Source of the DNA: Hyphomonadaceae bacterium
Lineage (GTDB): Bacteria > Pseudomonadota > Alphaproteobacteria > Caulobacterales > Hyphomonadaceae
Direction of reading: 5' to 3'
Length of the DNA: 64,000 bases
NCBI GenBank assembly: GCA_022844475.1
Contig: JALHLR010000003.1
Span: 12,892-76,891 of the forward strand
How positions within the stretch are numbered: position 1 is the stretch's first letter; each line of letters begins with the position of its first letter. Shown one piece after another: positions 25,157 through 33,758 of this stretch. The notes beneath the pieces are model-generated. The model was given only the letters and a program-made list of their open reading frames with translations. It made no database searches and was not told where the DNA came from. The position numbers and the translations under genes are program-made.

Positions 25157-26008
25157 ATGAGCGCGACTTCCGAATCCGGAAGCGCGCAACTTCTTCACGT
25201 TGCACTGATCGGCGCCGGCCGCATGGGCTCAGCGATGGCGCGCGGCTGGCTGGGCGATCTCGGCGCGGCCGGCATCGCGCGGCTGTCGGTTGTCGAGCCG
25301 CATCCGGTCGAGGACGTTGTTGCGGCGGCCGAAGGTGGGCTGATCGCGCTGAATGATCCGGCGGAGATTGCGGACATTGTCGTGCTTGCGGTGAAGCCGC
25401 AGGGATTTAGCGATGCGGTGGAAGCGCTTAGGGCGTGGGTGGGACCGCAGACACTGGTGGTGTCGATCATGGCTGGCGTAACGATCGCGCGGATCGCCGT
25501 GGCGCTGGGATCGTCCAAGGTCGCTCGGGCGATGCCAAATACCCCGGGTGCGATCGGCATGGGCGCGACAGGGTATGCGTTGTCGGATGCTTGCGGTGAC
25601 GCTGAGGCGGTTGCGACAGCGCGGCTGCTCGAGCCACTCGGGCTTGTGGTTGGGCCGCTAGAGGAAGTGCAGATGGATGCGGTAACGGCCGTGTCTGGGT
25701 CGGGTCCTGCGTATGTGTTTCTCCTGGTCGAGGCGCTTGGCGCCGCTGGGCGATCAGCTGGGCTGGATGAGGCGACTGCGATTGCGCTGGCGCGCGAAAC
25801 GGTAATCGGCGCGGGCGCGCTGCTCGGCGAGTTCGCGGAATCGCCTGCGGAGTTGCGCAAGCAGGTGACGTCGCCGGGTGGGACGACGGCTGCGGCGCTT
25901 GGTGTGCTGATGGGTGAGGGCGGGATGCCGGACCTGATGACGCGCGCGGTGGATGCTGCGGTGAAGCGCGGGGCGGAGTTGGCGCAAGAGGCGGAGAAGA
26001 AGGGGTAG
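25157..26008 (+). CDS. proC: Pyrroline-5-carboxylate reductase
   Basis: A 283-residue enzyme making proline from pyrroline-5-carboxylate with NAD(P)H. The start is ATG 25157 after GAGG; the longer frame from 25118 would overlap ybjN. The dinucleotide-binding motif is VALIGAGRMGSAMARGWL (about 14-31). Conserved SGSGPAYVFLLVEAL and the C-terminal VTSPGGTTAAAL signature are present. Family residues appear complete. Confidence 0.95.
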   Translation: MSATSESGSAQLLHVALIGAGRMGSAMARGWLGDLGAAGIARLSVVEPHPVEDVVAAAEGGLIALNDPAEIADIVVLAVKPQGFSDAVEALRAWVGPQTLVVSIMAGVTIARIAVALGSSKVARAMPNTPGAIGMGATGYALSDACGDAEAVATARLLEPLGLVVGPLEEVQMDAVTAVSGSGPAYVFLLVEALGAAGRSAGLDEATAIALARETVIGAGALLGEFAESPAELRKQVTSPGGTTAAALGVLMGEGGMPDLMTRAVDAAVKRGAELAQEAEKKG

Positions 26009-26012
26009 GGTG

Positions 26013-26047
26013 GGGTTGCTGCCCCCCGCTGCTTTGGAGCGGTGGCA
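26013..26047. terminator. Imperfect hairpin between convergent proC and kinase genes
   Basis: TGCCcCCCGCT and AGCGGtGGCA can pair around a 7-nt loop with one internal bulge. No T tract is seen on either side, so termination efficiency is doubtful. Confidence 0.3.
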
Positions 26048-26071
26048 GGGCGAGCGCCTGCGGTCCAGAGC

Positions 26072-27400
26072 TCAGTCTTCCTCCTCGCCGAACCCCTTCG
26101 GGCGCTCGGCGTCGAGCGGCAACCGTATCGTAGCTCTGAGGCCTCCCATCTCTGATTCTCCAAGCGTAACATCACCGCCGTGGGCTCTTGCAGTGTCTCT
26201 GGCGATGGTGAGGCCGAGGCCGACGCCGGAAACATTCTGGTTGCGCGAGGCGTCGAGGCGGCTGAAAGGCCGGAAGGCGTCTTCGAAATTCTCCTGCCGA
26301 ATTCCGGGGCCGTCGTCTTCGACGACAATCACCGCTTCATTGGCAGTGGCGGAGACGGTGACGCGGACATGCTTGCCGTAGTCGGCGGCGTTGTTGGCGA
26401 GGTTGGAGATCGCGCGCTTCAGGGCGAGCGGGCGAAGTCGCATCGGGACCGGTGTTGCCGTAAACTCGAGCTCTGAGCGCCTGGCAGCGGCGGCGACCGC
26501 TTCGCGCGTGACGCTCGCCAGGTCGGACTGCAGAGGCTGCTCGCCTTCTTCGCCGCGGGCGAAGGCGAGATAGCCGTCGAGCATGCGCTCCATCTCGAGA
26601 ATGTCGTTCTTTGCTGGAGCTGTGTCGAAGTCCTTCGGTGCGAGTGCCAGTTCGAGCTTGAGGCGTGACAGCGGCGTGCGAAGGTCGTGGCTGACGCCAG
26701 CGAGCATAGCTGTGCGCTGATCGGCGTAGCGGCGGATTCGGTTGCGCATGCGGAGCAATGAGCGCGCGGCCTTTCGCACCTCGATCGCGCCGGAGGGTTT
26801 GAAGTTTGGTACGTCTTCGCCGCGGCCGAAGGCGTCGGCGGCCCAGGACAGTTGCAGGATGGATCGGACCTGGTTGCGAAGGAAGAGGTAGGAGGTGAGC
26901 AGAAGCAGAACGCTGAACGCCACAGTCCAGACGATGAAGATGTGCGCGGTGATGATAATCACGCGCTTGCGGTCCATGCGCGCCTCATACATGCCTCGCG
27001 GGCCAATGATGCGGATGGTGAGCAGGTCGTCTGGCAGGTAGCGGAAGAGCCAAGGCTGATCGCCAAAGCGGATACGCATTTCGTCACGCAGCTGGTCGCA
27101 GCACTCATTGCCGGGTGGCGGGGTCAGCTCCTTCACGTCCGGCGCAAAAGAGAGCGACATCAGGCCCGATGCGGAGATTGATCGCGCCATGTCGTCGAAC
27201 TGATCCGGATGTTCCTCGTGATGGTCAATGACGAAGGCCAGCTCCTCCGCAACCGCGCGGGAGAGTTTTGCATTAACCTGCTCGACATGGGTGTAGAAGA
27301 AGAACAGCGTCATCGACACGACAAAGACAATCATCGGAACGATGAGGATCAGGATGTTGCGGGCGTTGTAGCCGCGCGGGGTATAGTCGCGCAGGCGCAT
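26072..27400 (-). CDS. EnvZ-type sensor histidine kinase partnered with PetR
   Basis: A 442-residue inner-membrane kinase. Membrane helices lie near 15-37 and 155-177 and flank a periplasmic domain of about 115 residues containing a CC pair (NECCDQL). A HAMP-like linker follows. The HisKA H-box SHDLRTPLSRLKLEL has His near 237. The N box is NLANNAADYG, G1 is DDGPGI and G2 is GVGLGLTIA. All catalytic boxes are present. It starts 1 bp after the petR stop, so the two form a two-component pair. The signal is unknown. Confidence 0.9.
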   Translation of the reverse strand: MRLRDYTPRGYNARNILILIVPMIVFVVSMTLFFFYTHVEQVNAKLSRAVAEELAFVIDHHEEHPDQFDDMARSISASGLMSLSFAPDVKELTPPPGNECCDQLRDEMRIRFGDQPWLFRYLPDDLLTIRIIGPRGMYEARMDRKRVIIITAHIFIVWTVAFSVLLLLTSYLFLRNQVRSILQLSWAADAFGRGEDVPNFKPSGAIEVRKAARSLLRMRNRIRRYADQRTAMLAGVSHDLRTPLSRLKLELALAPKDFDTAPAKNDILEMERMLDGYLAFARGEEGEQPLQSDLASVTREAVAAAARRSELEFTATPVPMRLRPLALKRAISNLANNAADYGKHVRVTVSATANEAVIVVEDDGPGIRQENFEDAFRPFSRLDASRNQNVSGVGLGLTIARDTARAHGGDVTLGESEMGGLRATIRLPLDAERPKGFGEEED

Positions 27401-27401
27401 T

Positions 27402-28082
27402 CTATTCCCCGGTCAACCGATAGCCCACGCCGCGCACGGTCTGCAGATGGACGGGTTCGCGCGGGTCGCGTTCGATCTTGCGGCGGAGGCGTGTCACCTG
27501 GACGTCCACCGAGCGCTCGACGCCGGCGGCAGTGAGCATGGCGAGGTCGTGGCGCGAGATCGCGGCGCCGGCGCGCTGGGCGAGGATGGATAGCAGTTGC
27601 GTTTCACTTTCGGTGAGACGCACGATCCGGCCGTCCTTGCGGAGTTCGCCCTTTGCGACGTGGAAGACCATGCCGGAGAGTTTGATCTCCTCGGCAGGCG
27701 CTTCTGGTACGGCTCGCTTCAGGATGGACGCGATGCGGAGGACGAGTTCTTCGGGTTCGAACGGCTTGGAGAGGTAGTCATCGGCGCCGATCTTGAGGCC
27801 TTCGATACGTTCGGCCGGCAGGCCGCGGGCGGTCAGGAGAATGATAGGCGTATCCTGCTTCATGTCGCGCACGCTTTTGAGCAGGGACAAGCCGTCCTCG
27901 CCGGGCATCATGACGTCGAGGATGACAAGATCGAAACTCATTGTGGCCATAAGCTTGCGGGCGCTGGCGGCGTCCTTGGCGGCGGTGACGTCATGTCCCT
28001 CGCGCGTGAGAAAGCGCTTGAGCAGTTCACGCAGGCGGTCATCGTCGTCGACGGCGAGGATGTGGGTGTGGCGCTGGCTCAC
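27402..28082 (-). CDS. petR: OmpR-family response regulator PetR
   Basis: A 226-residue regulator. The receiver domain has the acidic pocket VDDDD, the phospho-acceptor Asp56 (LVILDVMMPG), and a conserved Thr and Lys. The C-terminal winged helix (about 130-226) has the OmpR signature SVDVQVTRLRRKIERDP and TVRGVGYRL. The petP-petR order next to ilvE matches the arrangement known from Rhodobacter and Caulobacter, so the name is used on synteny. The start overlaps the petP stop by 4 nt. Confidence 0.85.
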   Translation of the reverse strand: MSQRHTHILAVDDDDRLRELLKRFLTREGHDVTAAKDAASARKLMATMSFDLVILDVMMPGEDGLSLLKSVRDMKQDTPIILLTARGLPAERIEGLKIGADDYLSKPFEPEELVLRIASILKRAVPEAPAEEIKLSGMVFHVAKGELRKDGRIVRLTESETQLLSILAQRAGAAISRHDLAMLTAAGVERSVDVQVTRLRRKIERDPREPVHLQTVRGVGYRLTGE

Positions 28083-28585
28083 GACTCGCTCCTGGCGCGC
28101 GCGACATCTGAAAGGACTCGGCGGGCGCCGGTGACGGCATCGGGTCCGGCGGAGAGGAAAGCCTGCCGGAGGGCGGCTCGGCGACGTTCGGTCGCGTCCT
28201 TTGCGAAGGTGAAGCCGGTGGGTGTGAGGGTGACGAGGCGCCGGCGGCGGTCGGCAGGGTCGGTCTCGCGTGTCACGAATCCGCGGGCTTCGAGCTGGTT
28301 CAGGTTTCGTGCAAGCGATTGCTTCGGGGCTGCGAGACGCGCGCGGAGATCCCCAACATCCATAGGGCCCAGGTCGAAGACTTCCTGCAACACATCCATT
28401 TCAGGGGCGGAAATGCTGGCGGCAGCGCCGGCGGATTCTGCCAGCTGGGCAAGACGCCGCGCGGCGGCGCGGATCAGAGCTGCGCCTTCATTCAGGTCCT
28501 GGTCGCGCAAGTAGAGGCGTCCGTCGCCACCGGAAGCGGAGGACGGGGACGCTGGGGGCGGAGGCAGGGGTCGGTTGACAGGCAT
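28079..28585 (-). CDS. petP: MarR-family regulator PetP
   Basis: A 168-residue MarR winged-helix protein, with the DNA-binding wing signature KQSLARNLNQLEARGFVTRETDPADRR-type region near 90-115. A Pro/Ser-rich N-terminal 20 residues precede it. The start is uncertain: ATG 28585 or GTG 28591, neither with a strong Shine-Dalgarno. petP overlaps petR by 4 nt. It diverges from ilvE with an 80-bp shared promoter region, so it may control both directions. Confidence 0.82.
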   Translation of the reverse strand: MPVNRPLPPPPASPSSASGGDGRLYLRDQDLNEGAALIRAAARRLAQLAESAGAAASISAPEMDVLQEVFDLGPMDVGDLRARLAAPKQSLARNLNQLEARGFVTRETDPADRRRRLVTLTPTGFTFAKDATERRRAALRQAFLSAGPDAVTGARRVLSDVARARSES

Positions 28586-28665
28586 GGCCACGACCGGACA
28601 ATGGAAGAGCAGGACGCGAAACTCAAGCTATACCCAATAAAGCGCGTCTTCCGAGGACGATAGAC

Positions 28666-29586
28666 ATGGCTGCCCCCTCCGCGACCTTTGTGCCCTATGA
28701 CGACCGTGATGGCTGGATCTGGCTGGACGGCGTGATGACGCCCTGGAGGGACGCCAAGATCCACGTACTGACACATAGCCTGCACTATGGCTCGTGCGTG
28801 TTTGAGGGGGAGCGCGCGTACGAGGGCAAAGTGTTCCGGTCGACGGACCATTCCAGGCGCCTCCACAAGTCGGCGGAGCTGGTGGGTTACAAATGCCCGG
28901 TACCGGTGGCCGAGCTGGATGCGATCAAGCTCGAGGTGATGGCCCGGAACGGGCTGGAGAATTGCTATATCCGGGCGTTCTCGTGGCGCGGCTCCGAGAT
29001 GATGGGCGTTTCGGCCCAGCAGGCGTCTATCCGGACCTGCGTGGCGGTCTGGCACTGGGGCAACTACTTCGCGGACAAGAACAAGGGCATCCGGGTGACG
29101 ATGTCCGACTGGCGCCGTCCTGCGCCAGACACCATACCATCGGCGGCGAAAGCGGCCGGCCTTTACATGATCTGCACGATGTCGAAGCACAAGGCGGAGG
29201 CGGAAGGCTTCTCCGATGCGCTGATGCTCGACTATCGCGGCTATGTGGCGGAACTGACGGGGGCGAACGTGTTCCTGATCCGCGACGGCGCAATCCACAC
29301 GCCGACGCCGGACTGCTTCCTCAATGGGCTGACGCGTCAAACGGTGATCGAGCTGGCGCGTGCGCGGGGCTTCGAGGTGATCGAACGGCATATCACGCCG
29401 GACGAACTGTCGAGCTTCTCGGAATGCTTCATCACGGGGTCGGCGGCAGAAGTAACGCCGGTGGCCGAGATGGCCGGGCATCACTACACGCCCGGCAACA
29501 TCACCGGCACGCTGGCGGACGATTACGCGCTGCTCGTGCGCGGGAAGATCTCGCTGGAGCAGATCCGAGCGCGGGCTGCCGAATAG
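28666..29586 (+). CDS. ilvE: Branched-chain amino acid aminotransferase
   Basis: A 306-residue fold-type IV PLP enzyme interconverting Leu, Ile and Val with their 2-oxo acids. Key segments are LHYGSCVFEGERAY, the PLP-Lys region SAAKAAGLYMI (Lys near 161), DALMLDYRGYVAELTGANVF (with the conserved Glu) and FITGSAAEVTPVAE. The length is normal. A family start with Shine-Dalgarno GAGGA is present. It converges on the GH130 gene, with the two stops only 3 bp apart. Confidence 0.94.
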   Translation: MAAPSATFVPYDDRDGWIWLDGVMTPWRDAKIHVLTHSLHYGSCVFEGERAYEGKVFRSTDHSRRLHKSAELVGYKCPVPVAELDAIKLEVMARNGLENCYIRAFSWRGSEMMGVSAQQASIRTCVAVWHWGNYFADKNKGIRVTMSDWRRPAPDTIPSAAKAAGLYMICTMSKHKAEAEGFSDALMLDYRGYVAELTGANVFLIRDGAIHTPTPDCFLNGLTRQTVIELARARGFEVIERHITPDELSSFSECFITGSAAEVTPVAEMAGHHYTPGNITGTLADDYALLVRGKISLEQIRARAAE

Positions 29587-29589
29587 GGG

Positions 29590-30891
29590 CTACCGCAACG
29601 ACGCGATCAGATCCTTTGACTTGATTGTGACGAACTTCACGCTCGAGTCTGCTATCGCATACGGGATCAGAAGCGAGTCGCCGACCTTCATGCCGCCGCA
29701 GCTGTAGACGACGTTCGGCACGTATCCTTCGCGCGACTCGTTGATCGGGGCGAGGAAGGGCTTGTCGGAGCGCGCTAGAACTTTTGCCGGGTCATCTCTG
29801 TCCAGCAATGCAGCGCCGATGGAGTACTGGCGCATGGCGCCGACGCCATGGGTGAGCAGCAGCCAGCCCTCATCGAGTTCGATCGGCGAGCCGCAATTGC
29901 CGAGCTGGACAAGCTCCCACGGATACTTGGGCGCCATGATCATACGGCCATCGTTCCAGTCGAAGCGGTCGTGGCTTTCGAGATAGAAAAGCGACTCTGA
30001 ATCCAGTCGGCCGATGGCGGCGTACTTGCCGTTGATACGACGCGGGAACAGTGCGAGGCCCTTGTGCTTTGCGGCGGCGCCGCGCATCGGCGTGAGATCG
30101 AACGACGAGAAGCGGTGCGTCGTCATCATCTCACAGCTTACTTCGCGGCCCGAATACGCTGTGTATGTGCCGTAATAGGGTTGGCTGCCGTCTTCTTCCG
30201 TGAAACGGACGAGGCGCAGATCCTCGAGGCCGTTTGCCTGCGCGGGCGTAATCGGGAAGATGACATTGCCTGAGAGCGGTGCAGACTCGTGGCGCCGCAC
30301 CGTGACAGGCCCACCCAGACCGGAGTGCGGGTCCGCAGTTGCGGCGATGGCGAATTGCGGCTCGGGCCAGAGCGAGAAATGGCCGCTGTCGGACGCGACG
30401 CCTTCGCGGAAGGAGATGGACGAGATGTGGCCTTCTCCGACCGTGCGCAGCGACATCACGAACTTGACCGACCCGTTGTGACAGCCGCTCTGGTCGGGGT
30501 GGGGCACCATCGAAGGGTTCATGATAGCGGCTGCTGCGTAGGAATACTCGTGGCTGAAGTACGCCCCGATGAGTTTTGCAGAGTCTCCGTCCACGTTCTT
30601 CAGATCGCCTAGCAAGTGACGCATCTGTTCGAAACGTTCCATGAAGATGGCGTGGGTCTGCCAGTGGCGGCCGAAAAAGTCTGCGTCGACATGTTCGAGC
30701 TGTTCGCGAACTTCGGGCGCGGACATTTCCATCACGGCGCGCGCGATGCGCTCGGCACGCGTGACCACCCCGTACGCTGTGCTGCGAGGGTTCGACAGGA
30801 TCACGAAAGGACGCAGGACGACACGTGAGGGATCGGCAGCCAACCACAAATCATGGTGGTGCATTTCAACGTGCGTGCAGCCGTCCTTCAT
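29590..30891 (-). CDS. GH130-type glycoside phosphorylase/hydrolase
   Basis: A 433-residue five-bladed propeller protein. The family landmarks are NPSMV, NGLEDLRLVRF (equivalent to the GH130 ExDPR motif) and a C-terminal EGYVPNVVYSCGG...SLLIPYAIADSS block matching the conserved nVvf.cG and YGaAD region. GH130 enzymes phosphorolyse or hydrolyse beta-mannosides, including beta-1,2-mannans; substrate and mechanism cannot be read here. There is no signal peptide, so it is cytoplasmic. It lies 11 bp downstream of the GT4 fusion and is probably co-transcribed. Confidence 0.82.
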   Translation of the reverse strand: MKDGCTHVEMHHHDLWLAADPSRVVLRPFVILSNPRSTAYGVVTRAERIARAVMEMSAPEVREQLEHVDADFFGRHWQTHAIFMERFEQMRHLLGDLKNVDGDSAKLIGAYFSHEYSYAAAAIMNPSMVPHPDQSGCHNGSVKFVMSLRTVGEGHISSISFREGVASDSGHFSLWPEPQFAIAATADPHSGLGGPVTVRRHESAPLSGNVIFPITPAQANGLEDLRLVRFTEEDGSQPYYGTYTAYSGREVSCEMMTTHRFSSFDLTPMRGAAAKHKGLALFPRRINGKYAAIGRLDSESLFYLESHDRFDWNDGRMIMAPKYPWELVQLGNCGSPIELDEGWLLLTHGVGAMRQYSIGAALLDRDDPAKVLARSDKPFLAPINESREGYVPNVVYSCGGMKVGDSLLIPYAIADSSVKFVTIKSKDLIASLR

Positions 30892-30902
30892 TGATCACCG
30901 AG

Positions 30903-33200
30903 CTAGGCGGACTTCGCCGGTAACCGGAGCACTAGCTCTCGGATGGCCAAAGCCGCAAGTTGATAGCTGAGGATTGATTCTGCACCATGGTTCTCGTTGA
31001 GGCCGGATTCCGTAAGTCCGTCGTGACAGACCCCTTCCTCAGGACGGGCAAGCGAAAGGGCGTGAACATTGTCGCCGCCGAACCAGCAGAAGACCTGGTG
31101 TGCGACTATGGCGTGGCGGCTATCGCCGGTGGCTTGCCACGCGGCGAGGCACGCGTCGATGGTTGCGAGCGCCTCGATCGGCTGCTGGTCGAACATCGCA
31201 TGGTCGGCGCCGGGGTCAAAGCCGCTGGTCGCAACCGGCGCGAAGCAGCCATCCGGCGCGGTCTGCACCTGCATGAGACGTTCGAGCATGTCGAGGCCGA
31301 CGCTGATCATGTCGGGCTCCTGCAGAATATCGCCCGCGCGGATCAACGCGCCCGGCAGGTGGGCGTTGTCGTAGGACAGTGACTGCTCGAACCACTGGTG
31401 ACCGTCGTGATGTCCGGAAAGTGCGGCAGTGTAGAGTTGTTCTGCCGGCGTCCGCATACGGTCGCGCGCTTCGTCTTCCGAGATGATGGATCCGCTTGCT
31501 TGCGCCAGTGCGCGGATAATCAGCGCCTGGGCGCGAAGGGAGACCCATTCGCCGGTGTGGCTCAGCACCTGACGCGCAAGAGCAGTCGCCCAGTTGCGAA
31601 TGCCTTCGTGCGCGGCGCGGGCAGCCGTGACGCACAGCGCTTCAAGCGCGCGTGCGCAGCAATCATCCGATCCGCCGTCGTCCAGCCATCGGCGATCGAA
31701 ACTCATGAAGTTTCGGAAGCGGCCGTTCTCGGGAATCCACGCGTGTGCCAGGAAGGCGGACGTCGATACGAGCAGCTTGCTCGCCGCCGCATCTAGCCGG
31801 GTCTCGACTGACAGGCGGGCAAGCAGCATTAGTGCGCGGGCATTGTCATCAGTGCAGTAGCCGTGGCGGCGATCGGGCACGCCGAACTGCGAATGCTGCG
31901 CCACGCCGCAGTCATCGGCCATCCGCAGCAGGCCATCGAGGCGCGGCCGGGCAAGAGCGCGGAAGCGGTTCTCGCGACGGCGCTGGTGTTCGGTGCGGCC
32001 AATCGCTGCGAGGTCGACGATTGACTTCGCGACCTTGCGCCAGCGCGACGGTTCGCCCGTCCGATAGGCGCGTCGCGCGATAGCCTCACGGCGGACATCA
32101 TCTTCGAGAAGCATGCAGATCTCGCGTGCGAAAGCGTTGTCGTCACCGAAAGGGCAAAGTACGCCGACGCCATCTGCGAGGAGCTCGCGCGCATGCCAGT
32201 ACGGAGTGGATACGACCGGTTTGCCAAGCGCGACAGCATAGCTGAGCGTGCCGGAAGTGATCTGGGCTTCTGTGAGATATGGCGTGGCGTAAAGGTCGGC
32301 CGCCTGTAGCAGGTCGACAAGTTCGTCGTCATCGACGAAGCGGTTGATGAAGCGCAGATTGTCCGCGACCCCTAACGAGCGGGCGAGATCGACAAGACTC
32401 TGGCGATAGGTTTCGCCCTCGCGCGCAATCAGGTGGGGGTGTGTTGCGCCGACGATCAGGTAGACTGTCTCGGGCACGCGCGCGACAACGGCAGGCAACG
32501 CACGGATGACGGTCTCGAGGCCCTTGTTGGGCGATAGCAGTCCGAAGCTCATGATCACCTTGTGACCCGCAAGGGCCAGCGGGCCCTTGAAGAGCGCGGT
32601 TGCGGCGAATGGGCGTTCCGGTGCCCCGTGGGGCACCACGTGAACCTTGGTTGGACCGACCTTGTGGACCCGCTCAAGGATATCTGCACCCAGCTCGGTC
32701 ATCACGATCACGGCGGTTGAGATGCGGATGATCTCGTCCATGACGCGCTTCTGGCCCGGCGAGGGGCGCTCGAGCACGGTATGAAATGTCGTGACGAGCG
32801 GCATGCGCAGGCGCAGGACCAGGCGCAGGATGTGCGATCCGTCATCGCCTCCGAAGATGCCGAACTCGTGCTGAAGGAACACGACTTCGACGCCAGTGCG
32901 GTTCAGTTCGTCGGCGAGACGGTCGTACGCGACCGGGTCGTCGTGGCGAATGACGTCAGTTACTTCCTCAGGATATTCATGTGTATTCGAGCCGTCTTCC
33001 ATAACGGCGAGGCGCCATTTGGCGCGCGGAAGCTCGTTGCGCAGGCTTGCGAAGGTGTCGCGGGTGAACGTTGCGATACCGCAGCGACGAGGCGGGAAGT
33101 TCCCGATCATCGCCGCGCTGCGGATATCCTGACGAATGCTGGATTTGGGCTCGGCCGGTCGGAGCGCGTGTACAATCGCCGTCGAGGAATCAAATCCCAT
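30903..33200 (-). CDS. GT4 glycosyltransferase fused to an alpha-helical (alpha/alpha-barrel-like) domain
   Basis: A 765-residue two-domain protein. Residues about 30-395 are a GT-B glycosyltransferase of family 4, with GNFPPRRCGIATF, VVFLQHEFGIFGG and a donor site with FGLLSPNKGLE and SGTLSYAVALGKPVVSTPYWHA. Residues about 400-765 are helical, with recurring conserved aromatic/acidic motifs (YCTDDNARALMLLARLS, WFEQSLSYDNAHLPGAL, FDQQPIEALA, NENHGAES) suggestive of a glycan-active (alpha/alpha)6 fold. AGGAA precedes the ATG. Pairing with GH130 suggests synthesis and turnover of one mannoside-type glycan. Confidence 0.82.
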   Translation of the reverse strand: MGFDSSTAIVHALRPAEPKSSIRQDIRSAAMIGNFPPRRCGIATFTRDTFASLRNELPRAKWRLAVMEDGSNTHEYPEEVTDVIRHDDPVAYDRLADELNRTGVEVVFLQHEFGIFGGDDGSHILRLVLRLRMPLVTTFHTVLERPSPGQKRVMDEIIRISTAVIVMTELGADILERVHKVGPTKVHVVPHGAPERPFAATALFKGPLALAGHKVIMSFGLLSPNKGLETVIRALPAVVARVPETVYLIVGATHPHLIAREGETYRQSLVDLARSLGVADNLRFINRFVDDDELVDLLQAADLYATPYLTEAQITSGTLSYAVALGKPVVSTPYWHARELLADGVGVLCPFGDDNAFAREICMLLEDDVRREAIARRAYRTGEPSRWRKVAKSIVDLAAIGRTEHQRRRENRFRALARPRLDGLLRMADDCGVAQHSQFGVPDRRHGYCTDDNARALMLLARLSVETRLDAAASKLLVSTSAFLAHAWIPENGRFRNFMSFDRRWLDDGGSDDCCARALEALCVTAARAAHEGIRNWATALARQVLSHTGEWVSLRAQALIIRALAQASGSIISEDEARDRMRTPAEQLYTAALSGHHDGHQWFEQSLSYDNAHLPGALIRAGDILQEPDMISVGLDMLERLMQVQTAPDGCFAPVATSGFDPGADHAMFDQQPIEALATIDACLAAWQATGDSRHAIVAHQVFCWFGGDNVHALSLARPEEGVCHDGLTESGLNENHGAESILSYQLAALAIRELVLRLPAKSA

Positions 33201-33323
33201 GTGCGCTGTTCCTGTGACTCTGGGGGTCCCAGGCGTTCAACGCTCGCGGTTGCAGCGGGTTCCCGCTGCGCTCGCGCGCGGTGAACCCAAGCTGCCGGGC
33301 CTAACGCTGGTTATGTAAGGTCG

Positions 33324-33758
33324 CTAGAGGGCCGCCGCAATGCGAGCAGCCTGTTCCCGCAAGACTGCCGCATCCGCTGGCTTGCCGCCGTGATGGGGTT
33401 GAAGCGGAAGGTTGGCATAGCGGGGGATAACATGGACATGCAGGTGAAAGACAGTCTGGCCCGCAGGCGCGCCATTGAACTGGGTGACGATAACGCCGTC
33501 ACATGACAGCGCCTTGATCACCGCGCGGGTCAGCTTCTGGACGGCCGTGAAGCAGACGCCGATCTTCTCCGTCGGGAAGTCAGTGAGATTGCGGGACGTG
33601 ACGTTCTTGGGAATCACAAGGCAATGCCCCTGACTCTGGGGGAAAATGTCCATGAAGGCGAGGACGTCGTCGTCCTCGAAAACCTTGATGCATGGCGCTT
33701 CGCCGCGCAGGATTTTCGCGAAGATGTTTGCGCCGTCGTAGGTTCCTTCAAGGCTCAT
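33324..33758 (-). CDS. HIT family nucleotide-binding protein
   Basis: A 144-residue histidine-triad hydrolase of the HINT-like type, with the motif HLHVHV near residues 102-107 and N-terminal ANIFAKILRGEAPCIKVFEDD. The family hydrolyses AMP-linked substrates such as adenosine phosphoramidates. Its ATG shares one base with the TGA of the upstream COG3146 gene, so the two are coupled. Confidence 0.92.
   Translation of the reverse strand: MSLEGTYDGANIFAKILRGEAPCIKVFEDDDVLAFMDIFPQSQGHCLVIPKNVTSRNLTDFPTEKIGVCFTAVQKLTRAVIKALSCDGVIVTQFNGAPAGQTVFHLHVHVIPRYANLPLQPHHGGKPADAAVLREQAARIAAAL

Noticed and set aside
33201-33323. A tRNA-like or terminator element between the HIT and GT4 genes
   Set aside because: The segment has GC-rich partial repeats but no cloverleaf, T-loop motif or U tract.
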